Below are positions 11,331 to 23,149 of a stretch of 64,000 nucleotides of DNA, piece after piece. The stretch lies in NCBI GenBank assembly GCA_031769625.1, contig JAUIMM010000040.1, positions 10,728,501 through 10,792,500 on the forward strand, written 5' to 3'. Under the pieces are notes generated by a model, which saw nothing but the letters and a program-made list of their open reading frames with translations, made no database searches and was not told the origin of the DNA. Numbering within the stretch: the first letter of the stretch is position 1; each line of letters starts with the position of its first letter. The DNA is from Taudactylus pleione. Its lineage: Eukaryota > Chordata > Amphibia > Anura > Myobatrachidae. Made by a program: the position numbers and the translations under genes.

Positions 11331-11724
11331 TGTGTGTGTATGTGTGTGTATGTATAAATATATATATCTTTATCTGAGAATCAGTGTAGGGACTGGCTAG
11401 ATGGGAATGACCGTGAAGCGGTGGCCAGCTTAACAAATTATTGCAATATTTTGGAACCAACATTCCCCATGTTCAAAGGAGTTGCAGTTTGAAAAGCATG
11501 TGAGTGCTGAGTTTGTATTATATTTTTTATGTAGATGGTGTGGTCACATACCAAGGGCACCCCAGATGGTCGAGTGCCGTGGTTTGAGCCTGTCGTTTAT
11601 ATATATATATATATATATATATCTGTCCATATTTGGCCAGCACTCTCACCCCTTGAAAAACAACATCTGCTGGGGTACAAATCCACAGTATAACCCCCAA
11701 GAAATGGGGATAACACAAATATAA

Positions 11725-12046
11725 TAGAGTGCACTCACCAGGACTTCTTTAGAAAAAGGTTATGAATGCCGGAAGTGACATAGTCACTAAGCAGCGCCCC
11801 CTCCGGGGATCCTGTTGGTCAAGTAAATGCTGCAAAATGTGTGATCTAGTGACGATGTCACTTCTGGAGGCTCACGTAACGGGTTTATTTTGGTAAGTGG
11901 TTACGTTATATATGGGGTGTTTAATGTCACTGTGATGTTGCTGTGTTTTGTCCAAGTGTATTGATCTTGACAAAGGTCCAGAGGCAGACCAAAACGTCGA
12001 TGGATAAAGCCTTGCATTCATAACCTTGTTCCTGGTGAGCAGATTC

Positions 12047-12050
<4 letters not shown>
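11725..12050. repeat. Inverted-repeat element with degenerate hammerhead-like core
   Basis: Left-end AAAGGTTATGAATGCC near 11756 is matched by CATTCATAACCTTG near 12016, and the element abuts the (AT)n tract at 12050-12095. A decayed hammerhead-like run lies at 11962-12003 on the + strand: CTTGACAAAGGTC, CAGAGG, then GACCAAAACGTCGA. The stem II bases GGTC and GACC pair. Confidence 0.55.

Positions 12051-12095
<45 letters not shown>
12050..12095. repeat. (AT)n microsatellite
   Basis: AT dinucleotide tract at the right border of an inverted-repeat element. Confidence 0.95.
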
Positions 12096-12098
<3 letters not shown>

Positions 12099-12701
12099 TA
12101 TGCCCAATATCCAATGCTTAATTAAGCACAGCAAAGCTTATTTTTTAACACTGGGCTAAAGTTTCTATTACTATATGTTTTACCTGTCTCTTCACCCTAG
12201 ATTGTAATTATGTGTGTGTATGTATGTGTGTGTGTGTGGGGGGGGGGCAATACCTGGACTCCTGCTACCTAGGAGGTAGTCATCTCTGTGGATATATACA
12301 GTTTGATGTTCCAAATATTTATTTGATTGTAAACAACCTGCATATGCTGGAGATTGGTGCAGCTCATTAGCTAAATCAATAGGCGTTGTATGCATGAGTT
12401 TAATTTACATTGTGATTGCAAGTTGCTAGAGGAAGGGACGAATGGCACCTGGCAGGGCGTGGCCATGCCACCCTTAGTCATGGCCCCTCATCAGTATCAG
12501 GGCCTGTCTGAGATGTGACACCCCTAGTTGTGAACCCCGGGACATTCTCTGCAGGCACATGCCAAAGGTGAGTTTCCTTTGGGGTCCCAGTAATTGAACC
12601 CAGACAATTTTATAGTTGAAGAGCAGGGACCTTCTTGCCATTAGGCTAGGAGAGTACTGTTCAGGGGGCATAATCTAGGGATTAGCAGAGAGGGCAATAA
12701 T

Positions 12702-12954
12702 TAGAGATGTGTGTGGACCCACGTGTTGGTTTTGGATCTGGATTAATCTTTAGGGTTTTGATTTTGCAAAACCACATTCAAGTGTTTTGCTTTTGATTTT
12801 GGTTCTGTTTTTAAATACAGTTAAAATCATGTAATTTTGGATTATAAATCCAAATTTTGAACTGGAGGAAGACCAGAATCGTGACTCAGATCTTTCAGGA
12901 TTCACAAAATTTGTGTGGATTCTGATTTCTGAAGAACCAAACCACACATCTCTA
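12702..12954. mobile_element. hAT-type MITE with 8-bp target duplication
   Basis: Begins TAGAGATGTGTGTGG and ends CCACACATCTCTA. It is flanked by GCAATAAT (12694-12701) and GCAAAAAT (12955-12962), an 8-bp target duplication with one mismatch. The 8-bp duplication and end sequence fit the hAT superfamily. The interior is TTTTG-rich and resembles, in reverse orientation, the 3' end of the hAT remnant at 43725-43905. Confidence 0.8.
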
Positions 12955-13147
12955 GCAAAAATTTATATTTATTTTGTTAATCCACGGAAAAATATTAATT
13001 TGTGGCCACTCATCTTTTCCCTACTCTTTGCCTTTTACAGATAGTATACACAGATGCACACAGCAATAGGTCAGTGATTGATTATCACATTCATAATATA
13101 GAGGCAAGAGGAGAAGAGTAGACTTCTGATCACGTCTCTGCCTTCTG

Positions 13148-13181
<34 letters not shown>

Positions 13182-13184
<3 letters not shown>

Positions 13185-13437
13185 GGATGTGCAGGCTCGG
13201 ATAGGTTCGAGTTTGCACGTGGAGTTCGGATTTTTCCCTCCAAAAAAACGGAACTCAGAACGAGGCAAAACGTCATCTTACATGGACGAACATCATCATT
13301 CCTGGTCTTTTGTCCAGGAATGATGATGTTCGTCCATGTAAGATGACGTTTTGCCTCGTTCTGAGTTCCGTTTTTTTGGAGGGAAAAATCCGAACTCCAC
13401 GTGCAAACTCGAACCTATCCGAGCCTGCACATCCCTA
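13182..13437. mobile_element. Perfect-palindrome hAT-like MITE
   Basis: Two 124-base arms (13182-13305 and 13314-13437) are exact reverse complements by base-by-base reading, with an 8-base loop TCTTTTGT. The ends are TAGGGATGTGCAGGCTCGG and its complement. The element sits inside an (AT)n tract, which hides the target duplication but is compatible with 8 bp. The segment AACGAGGCAAAACGTCATC resembles the left-hand region of the hAT element at 50640-54911. Confidence 0.85.
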
Positions 13438-13639
13438 ATATATATATATATATATATATACATACACACACAGTATAATGCATCAATGCAAGACAGCAGG
13501 AATGGAGAGAGCTGTTGGCAATTTGGTGAGCTGGTTACAGCTGTGGGCTTTTCATAGCTTCTACCCAGGTTCAATTTAATTGGTTCTCCACAGTGGATCT
13601 ATTTTAATATCTATGCAAATGTTGTTGAGTTATGTTTTT

Positions 13640-14110
13640 TACAGATGTGTGCTCATACAATATTGCCACAGTTGCACCAAACAGCCCTTCTTAGCATGAA
13701 CCATTTTGGGTTGAGCATTTTCAAGTCTCTTTTCTTGAATGTGCATCTTATTCGCAACATGATGCGACAAGACCTCTTCACAAGACTGCGCTGATTAATT
13801 TGATATGCAACACTTGTATATCTGTGTTTGACTGAGTCTGAATCTGTATACAAATTACAAAGTATTATTTTTCACGCCAAGTTCCCTTGTACAGATTCAG
13901 ACTCAGTCACACACAGCAAAAGAAGTGGTATATATCAAATTAATCAGTGCAGTATCGTCACATCGTTTGGCACACCGCATATCAACTAAGATGCACATTG
14001 GAGTGAAAAATCCATGAAAAGATGCTATACTGTTCAGAGCAGCTCACTCATACCAGGCATCTAGCACCGCATGGCATATTGAGTCTAGGTATGAGGACAA
14101 ATCCAGGGGC
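13640..14110. repeat. Dispersed repeat ending in GAGGACA, copy 1
   Basis: Contains CTGATTAATTTGATATGCAA, CATCTGTGTGTGACTGAGTC-like text in both orientations, and a right part with ACCGCATGGCATATTGAG and ATGAGGACAAATC. The same blocks, in the same order, occur near 16880-17275, 23150-24115 and 57690-58170. This copy is partly folded on itself: the 13790-13850 block returns inverted at 13895-13960. Confidence 0.5.
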
Positions 14111-14400
14111 TACCAGAGTGGGTTCTAATTACCCAAAACCAGGCATGATGGAGGAACCAGGCAGGGACTCGGGTTCGCCACCTGCCCATCTCCCTTACCT
14201 GTCAGTGGCACTAGCCTGTGCTTTCCTAGCCCAGCACATGCTTCTGCGTGTGCTGGGTTGGGGAAACACAGCAAATACTATTTTTTAAGGAGGTGTGGCC
14301 AGTGTGTGAACTTACATCAGGCCACACCCCCAAAATATCCAGGACCTGGCAAGGCTCTTTATGGCCCTGGACACATCTGGATTTGTTCTCACTTTTGAGT
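14110..14400. repeat. GC-richer dispersed repeat
   Basis: Contains AGGTGTGGCC, GGCCACACCCCC and GCCCTGGACACATC-like text that recurs in variant form near 18480-18860 and 57720-57960. It interrupts the repeat copy at 13640-14110. It may be a non-autonomous element; the frames across it carry no protein motif. Confidence 0.4.
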
Positions 14401-14411
14401 TTGATCTTTAG

Positions 14412-14577
14412 GGGTATATTTACAAAACTGAGCATTTTTAGAAGTGGAGATATTGCCCATAACAACAATCAGATTATAACTAGTATCTTCTAAAAGATGC
14501 TAGTTAGTGGAATTCGATTGGTTGCTATTGGCAACATCTCTACTTCTAAAATCTCTAACTTTCATAAATATACCCCT
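14412..14577. mobile_element. Harbinger-type MITE
   Basis: The ends GGGGTATATTTA and its near complement TAAATATACCCC are flanked by TTA on both sides, the 3-bp target duplication of PIF/Harbinger elements. The interior holds inverted segments built on TTGCCCATAACAACAATCAG and GATTGGTTGCTATTGGCAAC. Confidence 0.75.
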
Positions 14578-14579
14578 TA

Positions 14580-15300
14580 GCATGCCTTTATTGCATTCCA
14601 AAACACTGTTTTGCTATTGAAATTAGTTAATTATAAGACCTCAGTAGAACATTTTCAAAGTCATTTAGGGTACTTTTAAGGATATTTAGTGCAGCCAATA
14701 AGAACACACTTTAGTAAACATACTGTATTTATGGTAAGAATGTACAGATAATGGACAAAAAAAATTAAACTAATAGTAATAGTAATCGTGATTTTTTGAG
14801 CTAGAATCTTTCCATCCTTATATCCTATAAGTAATCCTATTAATATTATTAATCCAGCTCTGGACTTTATTATTTATTATTCTCTTTACTTCTACCCCTC
14901 TGATGGCTAGCCACACCCCCTTTATAAGCTGGCCACACATCTTCATCTTTGCACCGCCTCCTTTCAGTGGGCCCCTACCATTATATTTTTTCTGTGGGCC
15001 TTTCATTCCCAAGTCCGAAACTGAGAGTGACTGACTGTTCATAACACAACAAGCATGAGTAGTGCTATGTGTACATGCACAGAAGACTCAGCATGAGCCC
15101 CTAAATGTTATTAATGTTCTATGCAAACGATGTTTATACTATGTATTTTATTATGCAGCCATGACAATAGCGAAAAAAAGTCTAATCTGTAGAAATTGTA
15201 GTGTGCCTCCAAGATGCATATGCTGTAGCATTTCTTTATAATACACTGGCCCCAAGAAAATCAAGTGTGTAATTTTTAAAGCAAAACTATAATCATGACT
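14580..15300. other. Unassigned intronic sequence
   Basis: No supported gene. A short segment at 14910-15005 (GGCCACACATCTTCATC and GGGCCCC) resembles the GC-richer dispersed repeats. Confidence 0.35.
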
Positions 15301-15304
15301 AATA

Positions 15305-15800
15305 ATACCCCTTTCAGATATACGACCCGGGAAATTTCCTGCTCAGACCCAGGAATTTCCCTTGTGTAAAATCCTGGGTATTTGGTGGAGACCCCCCTTT
15401 CACACTAAATAGTCTACCGGGGAAATTTATTTTAATTCCCTGGTGGTCCAGCGGGAGTGCGGGCAGCCTGCTGTGGCACAGCCGGCCGGCGCTGGGGGTG
15501 GTGAGCAGCAGCGCTGAGCATCCTATAGGACGCTCTGCACTGTCAGCTCAAAGCAGCAGCGCTGAGCGTCCTATAGGATGCTCTGCGCTGTCAACTACAT
15601 GTAAAAGCTGCTTGGTGCTGCCCGGGAGTAGTAAATTCCTGGGTAGCACCATTCAGACAGAAGCAGTGTAATTTCCCGGGACTTAAGTCCCAGGAAAAAC
15701 CCTGGTCGATTGCAGGGGCGTCTACCCGGGAACGTGTTCCCGGGTAGGTACCTTTCAGACAGACTTGGCTACCTGGGAATTTGGCTGAGGCAGGCCAAAT
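15305..15800. repeat. Dispersed CCCGGG-rich repeat, second copy
   Basis: Starts ACCCCTTTCAGATATACG then ACCCGGGAAATTTCC, and is rich in CCCGGG, GGAATTT and CTTTCACAC or TTTCAGACAG motifs in both orientations. Inside is a tandem pair of about 60 bp built on GCAGCGCTGAGC and CCTATAGGA. Same family type as 6450-6875. Confidence 0.5.
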
Positions 15801-16374
15801 TCCCGGGATTCTTGAGAATTTAGTTACCTAGGTAACTATATTACATATTTATAGGAAAGTATTTGTTGTACACTCCTAATTAAGCAGGTTGATTTACCTT
15901 TTAAATGTTGAGATATATTACCAACACACTGGAATTATTGTATATTTGATGAATTATAATTGGATGTATTTTTACTTGGTCCCTTTCTCATATTTGAAAG
16001 TGAAAGTTTTAAATTGTTCTTGAAATGGGTTCACACTGTTCTTTCTAATAGATTTTATAGCCTTAAATGGTTTTTCTCCCTTTACTACTCGGGATCACCA
16101 TTACTTTATATGAATACATTGGGTACAAATACTTGTATTGGAGCAGACGGTTTTCCTTAAGCCGAGATATGCAACTTGTGTTACGTTTTTCATCGCTCAG
16201 TTTACTATCTGATAGGGGCACTAAAGGACTATTACTTTTTATACATTTTGAAAAATATACTTGTAGCTTTATTGGATTCTTATATTATTAACCCAAATGT
16301 AGGGTTTTTAGAACATCGCTTCAATCAGGGACAAATATCAATTGCACAGGTTCTGTGGCTGACTGACTCCAAGG

Positions 16375-16563
16375 CGTAAATATACTAAAGTGAGAGTTTT
16401 TTCAATGTGAGTTTAGAAGAGATGTTGCCCATAGCAACCAATCAGATTCTACTTAACATTTAACTAGCACCTTCTAGAAGATAATAGCTAGAATCTGATT
16501 GGTTGTTATGGGCAACATCTCCTCTAAACTCACTAAAAACTCTCACTTTAGTAAATTTACCCC
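16375..16563. mobile_element. Inverted-repeat MITE (Harbinger-like)
   Basis: The left arm TACTAAAGTGAGAGTTTTT and the right arm ending AAACTCTCACTTTAGTAAAT are inverted. The middle has GCAACCAATCAGATTCTA and its complement TAGAATCTGATTGGTTG. Target duplication is not clear. It is a relative of 14412-14577. Confidence 0.65.
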
Positions 16564-16879
16564 AAAATGTGCATATCACCTGGATTGAATACATTATAGA
16601 AACTGTGTATTTCATATGAGTACTGTACCTGTTTAAAGGGATGTTACAACAATCCTACCCTAATGTATGTGTTTGAACATATTTCTTTGACCGGTAATGT
16701 ACAGTAGAATAAAAACTGCACTTTGTGCTCAGCTTCTACTGTATGTTGTTTATCTGTCTACATGTGTGTCCTTTTACACTGTGGCTTTATAGGTATTGAA
16801 TAGCCCCTCTCGGCGTGCCAGGTTCTGTGCTAATCAGCTTTATAATTATATTTAATTTATAATTTATATTTTATTAATA

Positions 16880-17275
16880 ATTTTCTCAGCTGCGCTGAGC
16901 ATCTTTTGTGCTCAATATGGGCATCTTATTCATATAATAAAACAATTAGGAGCGACATAACTACATTGCTGGATAACACTAATCAATTTGATGTGCAACA
17001 TTTGAACATCTGTGTGTGACTGAATGGGCTCCAATTCGAACTGCTTCACCTCCATTGTGCTTAATCTGTGACTTTGTGTGTGTAAATCCAATTTCTGTGT
17101 AGTTAATGTCGCAATCGAGCATCTCTAGTATGAGTGACTTTTCGCTACATGCATATAAGATGCTAGATACCTGTATAAAGAAAGTATGGGCCTCTACGCC
17201 TCTCCGGGCGTCTCAGTCGAGAAGGGCCTGTTGCACCGTATGGCATATAGACGCATGGTGTACGAGGACACATAT
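16880..17275. repeat. Dispersed repeat ending in GAGGACACAT, copy 2
   Basis: Ordered blocks: CTCAATATGGGCATCTTATTC, ATCAATTTGATGTGCAACAT, CATCTGTGTGTGACTGA, ACCGTATGGCATATAGACGC and ACGAGGACACATA. The block order matches copies at 13640, 23150 and 57690. No terminal repeat was resolved. Confidence 0.5.
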
Positions 17276-17280
17276 GTAGT

Positions 17281-18420
17281 AAACTTTTTACTTAAACGTG
17301 TTCCATTTCTTTGTCTTGTGGCAATGTCAGTGGAATACATAACTGGTTAAAATGTTTGCAAAAATGATTATATGCTGATTTTTGTGTTTTATTGTGCTGG
17401 TATATATTGGAGGTTTATAGTAGATGCTACAATTTGTTGTCCATTAATAAAGTTGAAATTTCCTGTCTGGAACATTGCGCTGAGGTGGCGTTGCTGCACC
17501 TGCACCAGTGGGCATGAACGCGGCATCACAGGGGGATGCGATCACATCTGCTCTGCGCTCCCTGACTCCTACGGGAAATCTGCCTCCTGCCCAATTGCAA
17601 AGTATATACTTGTGTTAATTTGCACTTTGCATTCTCAGACAATTATCACCTCTGCAGAGTCATGCACAATTCATCAACTGCTATGATGGAAGAAGCGGAA
17701 CTGGGGTAGAAAAGCAATTCTCACATAGGCAAAGTTCAGTGAGGGTGTGTTCACACAAATGGGTGCCTTTTTGAGGAATATCTTTTCCATCTAAAGTTAT
17801 TATCCATACAGATTTGCAAATGTGCAAAAATATGTAATGGTCAGAATACATTCTTTACAGGAAATAAGACAGTATTTGTGTGTCTTTGTTAAAGGTAACT
17901 TGTAGACAGGTTTTCTCAGTATGAAAGAGAAATGACACTGACTTTCTTTGGCTACATAGTTGGTGATACTTTGCTCTCTCAGTGAAGATTTTAAATAATG
18001 AACATTTTCAAATGATATCAGTAATCCTACTTAATACATCACTTTATTGTAGACCTCAGATGATTAGATGATTTTATAACAACATAAAAATAATACCATT
18101 CTGCTTAATTAACATGGTAGGAAGGTAGAGTACATCTGTAGCACAGCAGACACAGAGTGATTGACAGCTTGGCCGACAACAGGTCAAATGACTACAGTCT
18201 CTTTTTCTTTTATATAGGTGACTAGGAAGAGTCATTGTATTTTAAGTGTGGGAAGGATCCCAATGAGCACACATACCTACATTGAAAATACAATGACTCC
18301 TCCCAGTCTCCTGTATAAAATAATAAACACATTGGTGTTACTCTTGTTGGTGTTACACATGTGAAACAAAGTGTATCAACATCCTATGTGTCTATGCCCT
18401 GTGCAGCAGCATCACTGGAG
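17281..18420. other. Unassigned intronic sequence
   Basis: No supported gene. Two short inverted segments are seen near 18220-18310 (AGTCATTGTATTTTAAGTG against its approximate complement), probably another small MITE. Confidence 0.35.
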
Positions 18421-18479
18421 TAATTGATTTTGATGTGTATGCATTTAACTTCCCAATTACATTCCAGCTATGGAACTTC

Positions 18480-18865
18480 TATGCAAGGGCGCCAAGAGCG
18501 GGTGGGAGCGGGTACAATTTGCCGTGGCTTCCAGAGGGGCCCGGGTCCGGTGCCACCCCCCCCTCCCTCCTTTTTCCCTCGCAGCCCAGCATACAACGTG
18601 TGCTGGGATGTAGTGGGAACTTGCTGTGGCTGCTGCTTAGGAGCCACAAGCAATCTCCTATGCCTGAGGGGGTGAGTGATCACACTGATCGTTCCCCCCC
18701 TTGCTTTGCACCGTGCAGAGCGGCTCATAGCACCCCCTCCCCAGCATGCAGTGCAAACATTTATTCTTTCTTCTCAAGGGGGTGTGGCCAGGACTCCTGT
18801 GATTAGGCCACCCCCCTTCTTTACCTGCGCCCGGCAGCGCTCTCTACGGCCCTGCTTCTATGCTT
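18480..18865. repeat. GC-rich dispersed repeat
   Basis: GC-rich block with GGGGCCCGGGTCCGG, GGTGTGGCCAGGACTCCTG and poly-C runs. Related to 14110-14400 and 57720-57960. Overlapping open frames of 80-120 codons in several frames on both strands are a composition effect. Confidence 0.4.
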
Positions 18866-19079
18866 TATATTAGAAACTTTGTGTTGAATTATATGAGCGT
18901 GTGTGTGTGTCTTGCTTTAGGTGACTAAGTATTATTAACCTATGTGCATAATATGGGATGTAGTCAGGTTCCCGACGGTAATAATAACGGCAGCAGTATC
19001 CCAACTGTAAAAATACAGATGAATCCCAATGGTAAGATAATTAGGTGATTAGTAACATTTAGCTTGATTGACATACCAT

Positions 19080-19170
19080 AAATAATAATAATACTTTTAT
19101 TATTATTATTATTTATTCATATTATTTATATTATTATTTATATTATTATTATTAATAATAATATATCAAT
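19080..19170. repeat. (TTA)n/(TAA)n simple repeat
   Basis: Interrupted trinucleotide repeat of TAA and TTA, in both orientations. Confidence 0.85.
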
Positions 19171-19794
19171 CAATGTAAATAGTTATAATTTTAATATTAT
19201 AAAGTCATCAGATATATTCTTCTTCATTCTTATAATCATTATCATTATTTTAATGCAATTCTAACTACATGGAATTAAAAATTAAAACTCAAACAAAGAA
19301 ATATGATTTTGTGTTAAAAATCAAACAAAAACTTATTTCACTTTACTCCACTTCCAATGTTATCTCTCTCCTATTATAAAATATATAATCAACATAGGTA
19401 TTTTTCAGGTATCTGAAATGGCAACATGCTCCTGCACTATGGAGGTGATTCAGCACAGGACAGAATTGCAAAGCTGCACGCAAGCAGCTTTGCAATTCCA
19501 ACCTTGCAAATATGCAAATGCAGCATAAGGTGTCTGAGACCCTCTGCTGCATTTATGATCCCAGCACTGCGTCCAAGGTCGAAGGCTGGGATAACCATTG
19601 CGACCATAGCTTATGCAGGCTGGCCAGCTTGCGAGGCCAGGAAACTGAATCCGTGGACACAGCCTTGGCCTTGCCACTTCCTGAAAACAGGGGCGACAGC
19701 AGCCGTCCTCAGTCCCACACCGCCCCTTAAATGCCTCTACCTGTCAATCAGGCGGAAGCATAGTAGTGGCTGTTCTGCACATGTACCCATGTGT

Positions 19795-20725
19795 TGCTTG
19801 TATTTGTATTGGTTTCCTTCAGATACTACAGTTTTCTCCCATACTCCAAATTCATACTAATAGCTTAAATGGCTTCTCAGTGATAGATTTCCTAGAGAAA
19901 AAAATAAAGTGTTTGTTTTTTTTCTGTTAAAGTTAAATCAACATCGCCACACAGTAACAGTTGCCTATTTATTTGCACTGCAGTGTGTGAGTGTGCAGTC
20001 AGTGTGTGTGACAAATTAAACAAACACACTGACAATGAGGACGAATGAGTCACCCTGTCCCTTTCCACCAGGTCCCTACACCAGCTACTATAGAAAAAGC
20101 TATTTGCACTTCTACCTGCTGTTGGCGTTTTATCTCAATGTAGAGCTCCAGCCCAAAGTCTCACACCCTCTCCTTAAGCTCTATTGTGTTAAATGGCGGC
20201 TGATCACGAGGGAGAGACTTAATATGCAATCCAAAACACACGAGATTCCACACCGGGAAGAGGACATTTTGCCTCATTTTGGTATCCGAACTGGGCGCAA
20301 AGACCTGAGCCGAGACTCAGAATCGCTCAGATCCACTAAGTTTGGGTGTGTTCAGCATACCCACTCGTATATTTTACTTATGTTTGGAAGTACTGTCATT
20401 TTTTCTGAACTTTTGTTGTTCTATTCAATGTATGATGTACAAGCAAAATGCATTGAGGTGACTAGAATATCCTAAAATATATCTCCCAAACACAAGTGAA
20501 AATACTTTGTATTTATGCATCGCACTTGATACTGTTACTTGCATTCAAACTGCATTTTTGAATGCAAATCAAATGTCAATGAGTACTTGGCTTAAGTATC
20601 ACAAGTATACTGCTGCACTATGTATCCAAGTTTTCCCTGTGTTTATATTGGTTCACTTCAGATACTACAGTTTTCTCCTATACTCCAAATTCACACTAAT
20701 AGCTTAATTGGCTTCTCACAAAATG
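19795..20725. repeat. Direct repeat pair enclosing a hAT-leader-like fragment
   Basis: About 75 bp around 19800-19880 (TTGGTTTCCTTCAGATACTA, then CTCCAAATTCATACTAATAG) recurs at 20645-20720 with few changes. Between them, 20180-20360 has ATGGCGGC, ACATTTTGCCTCATTTTGG, TATCCGAACTGGGCG and GACTCAGAATCGCTCAGATC, resembling the terminal region of the hAT element near 54750-54911. The block looks like a hAT end fragment within duplicated older sequence. Confidence 0.45.
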
Positions 20726-21504
20726 AACCGTAATATACAGATGTGTCTTCTTGTATCTTTGCCACTTGTGCAGCAAATGTGTGCATGCATCGTGCTATGC
20801 GACTTGCCGCACATGTGTGCACCACAGTAAGCCAGGCCACCATGCAATCCTAGGGATCGTAGATGTGAACGCAGCCACACGTGACGCTATTTGCCGCACA
20901 AGCGGCAAAGATACAAGAGAACACATCTGTGTGTTTGCGCATGTTTATCTCTAATGTTGAATTAAAGATAAGTTATTCCCAGCGCTGTCTAAAACCCTAA
21001 TAAATTGGAAATATCAAACTAATTATAGAGCTTCATTTTACTCACATAGAGCCTGATTCAGAAGTGGACGCTAATACAACTATGACTGCAAATTTTTACG
21101 AATAGGGCAATTTTTTTTTACCCCAAATTCACTTTTACAAACTTTAATACGTGGAAATGGGTTATTGCAACTAATTCTATTCCACCCATAGACCTAAAAG
21201 TATAAGGAATGAAAATAAGAATTTAAAATCAACAATGATCTCACTGTGTGGTGTCTAAAAGCAACACATTTTTCAAATCACAATCCATTTCCTCAGGCAG
21301 TGAACATTTATTTTTGCTGTAGCTCATGACATAATTATCACTAGTGATAATTGTTTTAAATTCGCTGCGAGTTTAAAAATTATTTTGGAGGCATTCATCA
21401 TGATAAATTTTACAAGCAAGTGCACAACTAAATCAGGAGTGCAGCTAGTTCAAGTGGGAACAAGTAAAACATCCAAATTTACTCAACGTTGCATATAAAA
21501 TAAA

Positions 21505-22392
21505 TATTTCACCAGTACATAGCACTCTCCAGAATAATATTTTAACATGAGAAAATACCCAGAAATAAGTATTTTCACCTCAGTGTTCACATAAACATAA
21601 TAAGGTAATCACCATAAAAAAGGTCCTATATATTTATCAATGTTTCAACAAAGATAAAGTCGTCTCTCTTGATTATAACAGAGAATCACCGTTCAGGTCC
21701 ACTCCTCCTAAAAATCCACCACAATTCTTCAGATAGCATTCGCCCCTTTTCCTTATATAGTTTGCAGCAATGTACATCAAGGATAACATATGAAAGAAAA
21801 ATAATATAGTGCAAGTACCTGACCTTCCTCAGAAGCATTGCTTCTGAAGAAGGACCAATAAGGTCAGAAAAGTGATGACCTCCCGGTGTTTGGACTCTGT
21901 ACCAGCAGTGTGGACTTTGATATGGACTCGGTATATGGAGCCAACCTTCCCTAAATTCATCTGGGACATCGAGGTTCACCCATATGCTGCTGTGTGCCAC
22001 TGTGGAGTTGTCTATAACTGTTAATCTTCTTAAAATTGTGAGTGCAATGTATTATTAAAATATTTTTTTTTAAAAAGCTACTTGCACTATATTCTCTTTC
22101 ATTTTATATGTTATCCTTGACATACATTGCTTCAAACCATATAAGGAAAAGGGGTGAATGATATCTGAAGATTTGTGGAGGATTTTAGGAGGAGTGAACC
22201 TGAATGGTGATTCCCTGTTATCATCAAGAGAGGCGACCTTATCTTTGTTGAAACATTGATAAATATATAGGACCCTTTTTATGGTGATTACCTTATTATA
22301 TTTGTGTGAACACGGAGGTGAAAATCTATATTTCTGTTTATTTTCTCATGTTAACAAATTATTCTGTAGAGCGCTATGTACTGGTGAAATTT
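21505..22392. repeat. Large inverted repeat, about 315-bp arms
   Basis: The left arm (about 21505-21820) and right arm (about 22076-22392) are imperfect reverse complements over their whole length. Paired landmarks include AGTACATAGC and GCTATGTACT, GTTCACATAAACATAATAAG and CTTATTATATTTGTGTGAAC, and CCTTATATAGTTTGCAGC and GCTTCAAACCATATAAGG. The roughly 255-bp spacer holds a hammerhead-like core. Divergence between the arms shows that it is not a recent hairpin. Confidence 0.75.
21838..21876 (+). ncRNA. Hammerhead-like motif in inverted-repeat spacer
   Basis: CTGAAGA (21844-21850), then GACC (21853-21856) able to pair with GGTC (21862-21865), then GAAA (21867-21870). The core bases are right but stem II has an asymmetric bulge, so this is a weaker case than 38316-38369. 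Confidence 0.4.
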
Positions 22393-22569
22393 TTATTTTA
22401 TAGGCATTTATCATGCCTCACTAACATAAGTATCACTTCCAAAAAGCTGCTCTTTTTGCAGAGTCAGCTTTTCAGAAAAGTGATAATTTTCCTCTGCGGC
22501 TGAGGTATCCACAAGGATTTCCTCACTGCTGCATGTCTCTCGCCTCTCTATTCCCAGCTGTATTTCACC

Positions 22570-22700
22570 CCCTGGTGTCCGATCTGGTCACTGTGGGTGT
22601 CTGATCCGGCCCCCTTTCCCCCCCATGGGTGTCTGATCCGGCCCCCTTCCCCCCCGTGGGTGTCTGATCCAGCCCCCCCCACGGGTGTCTGATCCCCCCT
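22570..22700. repeat. GC-rich minisatellite
   Basis: Three to four tandem copies of a unit of about 36 bp built on GTGGGTGTCTGATCCGGCCC followed by a C-run. The 85-codon frame on the - strand is produced by this repeat. Confidence 0.75.
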
Positions 22701-23149
22701 CTGCTACTGCCACATCCTCTCAGCCGCCCAGGCTCACCTGTCTTCTGTTGGTGAGTCCGGGCCACATGTCTGCGGTGCCCCAGAGCTCTCAGCTCCGGAG
22801 CTCTGCGGTGCAGACACAGCAAGGAGGGATCTTAATAGATCCCTCTGCTGTGGCTGGCAATGTAAATCTTCACAGGCTGCTGTGTAGACAGTAGCCTGTG
22901 AAGATTATTGGGGGGCTGAACGCCATCTCAGGATGGTATTCAGTAACACCATCAAGTTCCGAAAAAAATGCTTTTTTGGAACTAGATGAATGGCTCTGAC
23001 ACTTAATTTTTACAAAAGTATGTGAAAATGTTAATTTTCACCTGCTTTTGTTCAAAAAATAAGTGATGATGAATAGTGAGTAAAATTCCAGAATTGGTTT
23101 TAGATTTGCCATTTATTAGGGTTATAGACAGTGTCTGAGAAATATGTTT

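Noticed and set aside
19426..19860. Open frame of 144 codons on the + strand
   Set aside because: No domain, no splice or promoter context, overlapping frames on both strands, and repeat sequence at both ends.
20035..20475. Open frame of 146 codons on the + strand
   Set aside because: Lies over a hAT-terminal-like fragment and older repeat text; composition shows no coding pattern.
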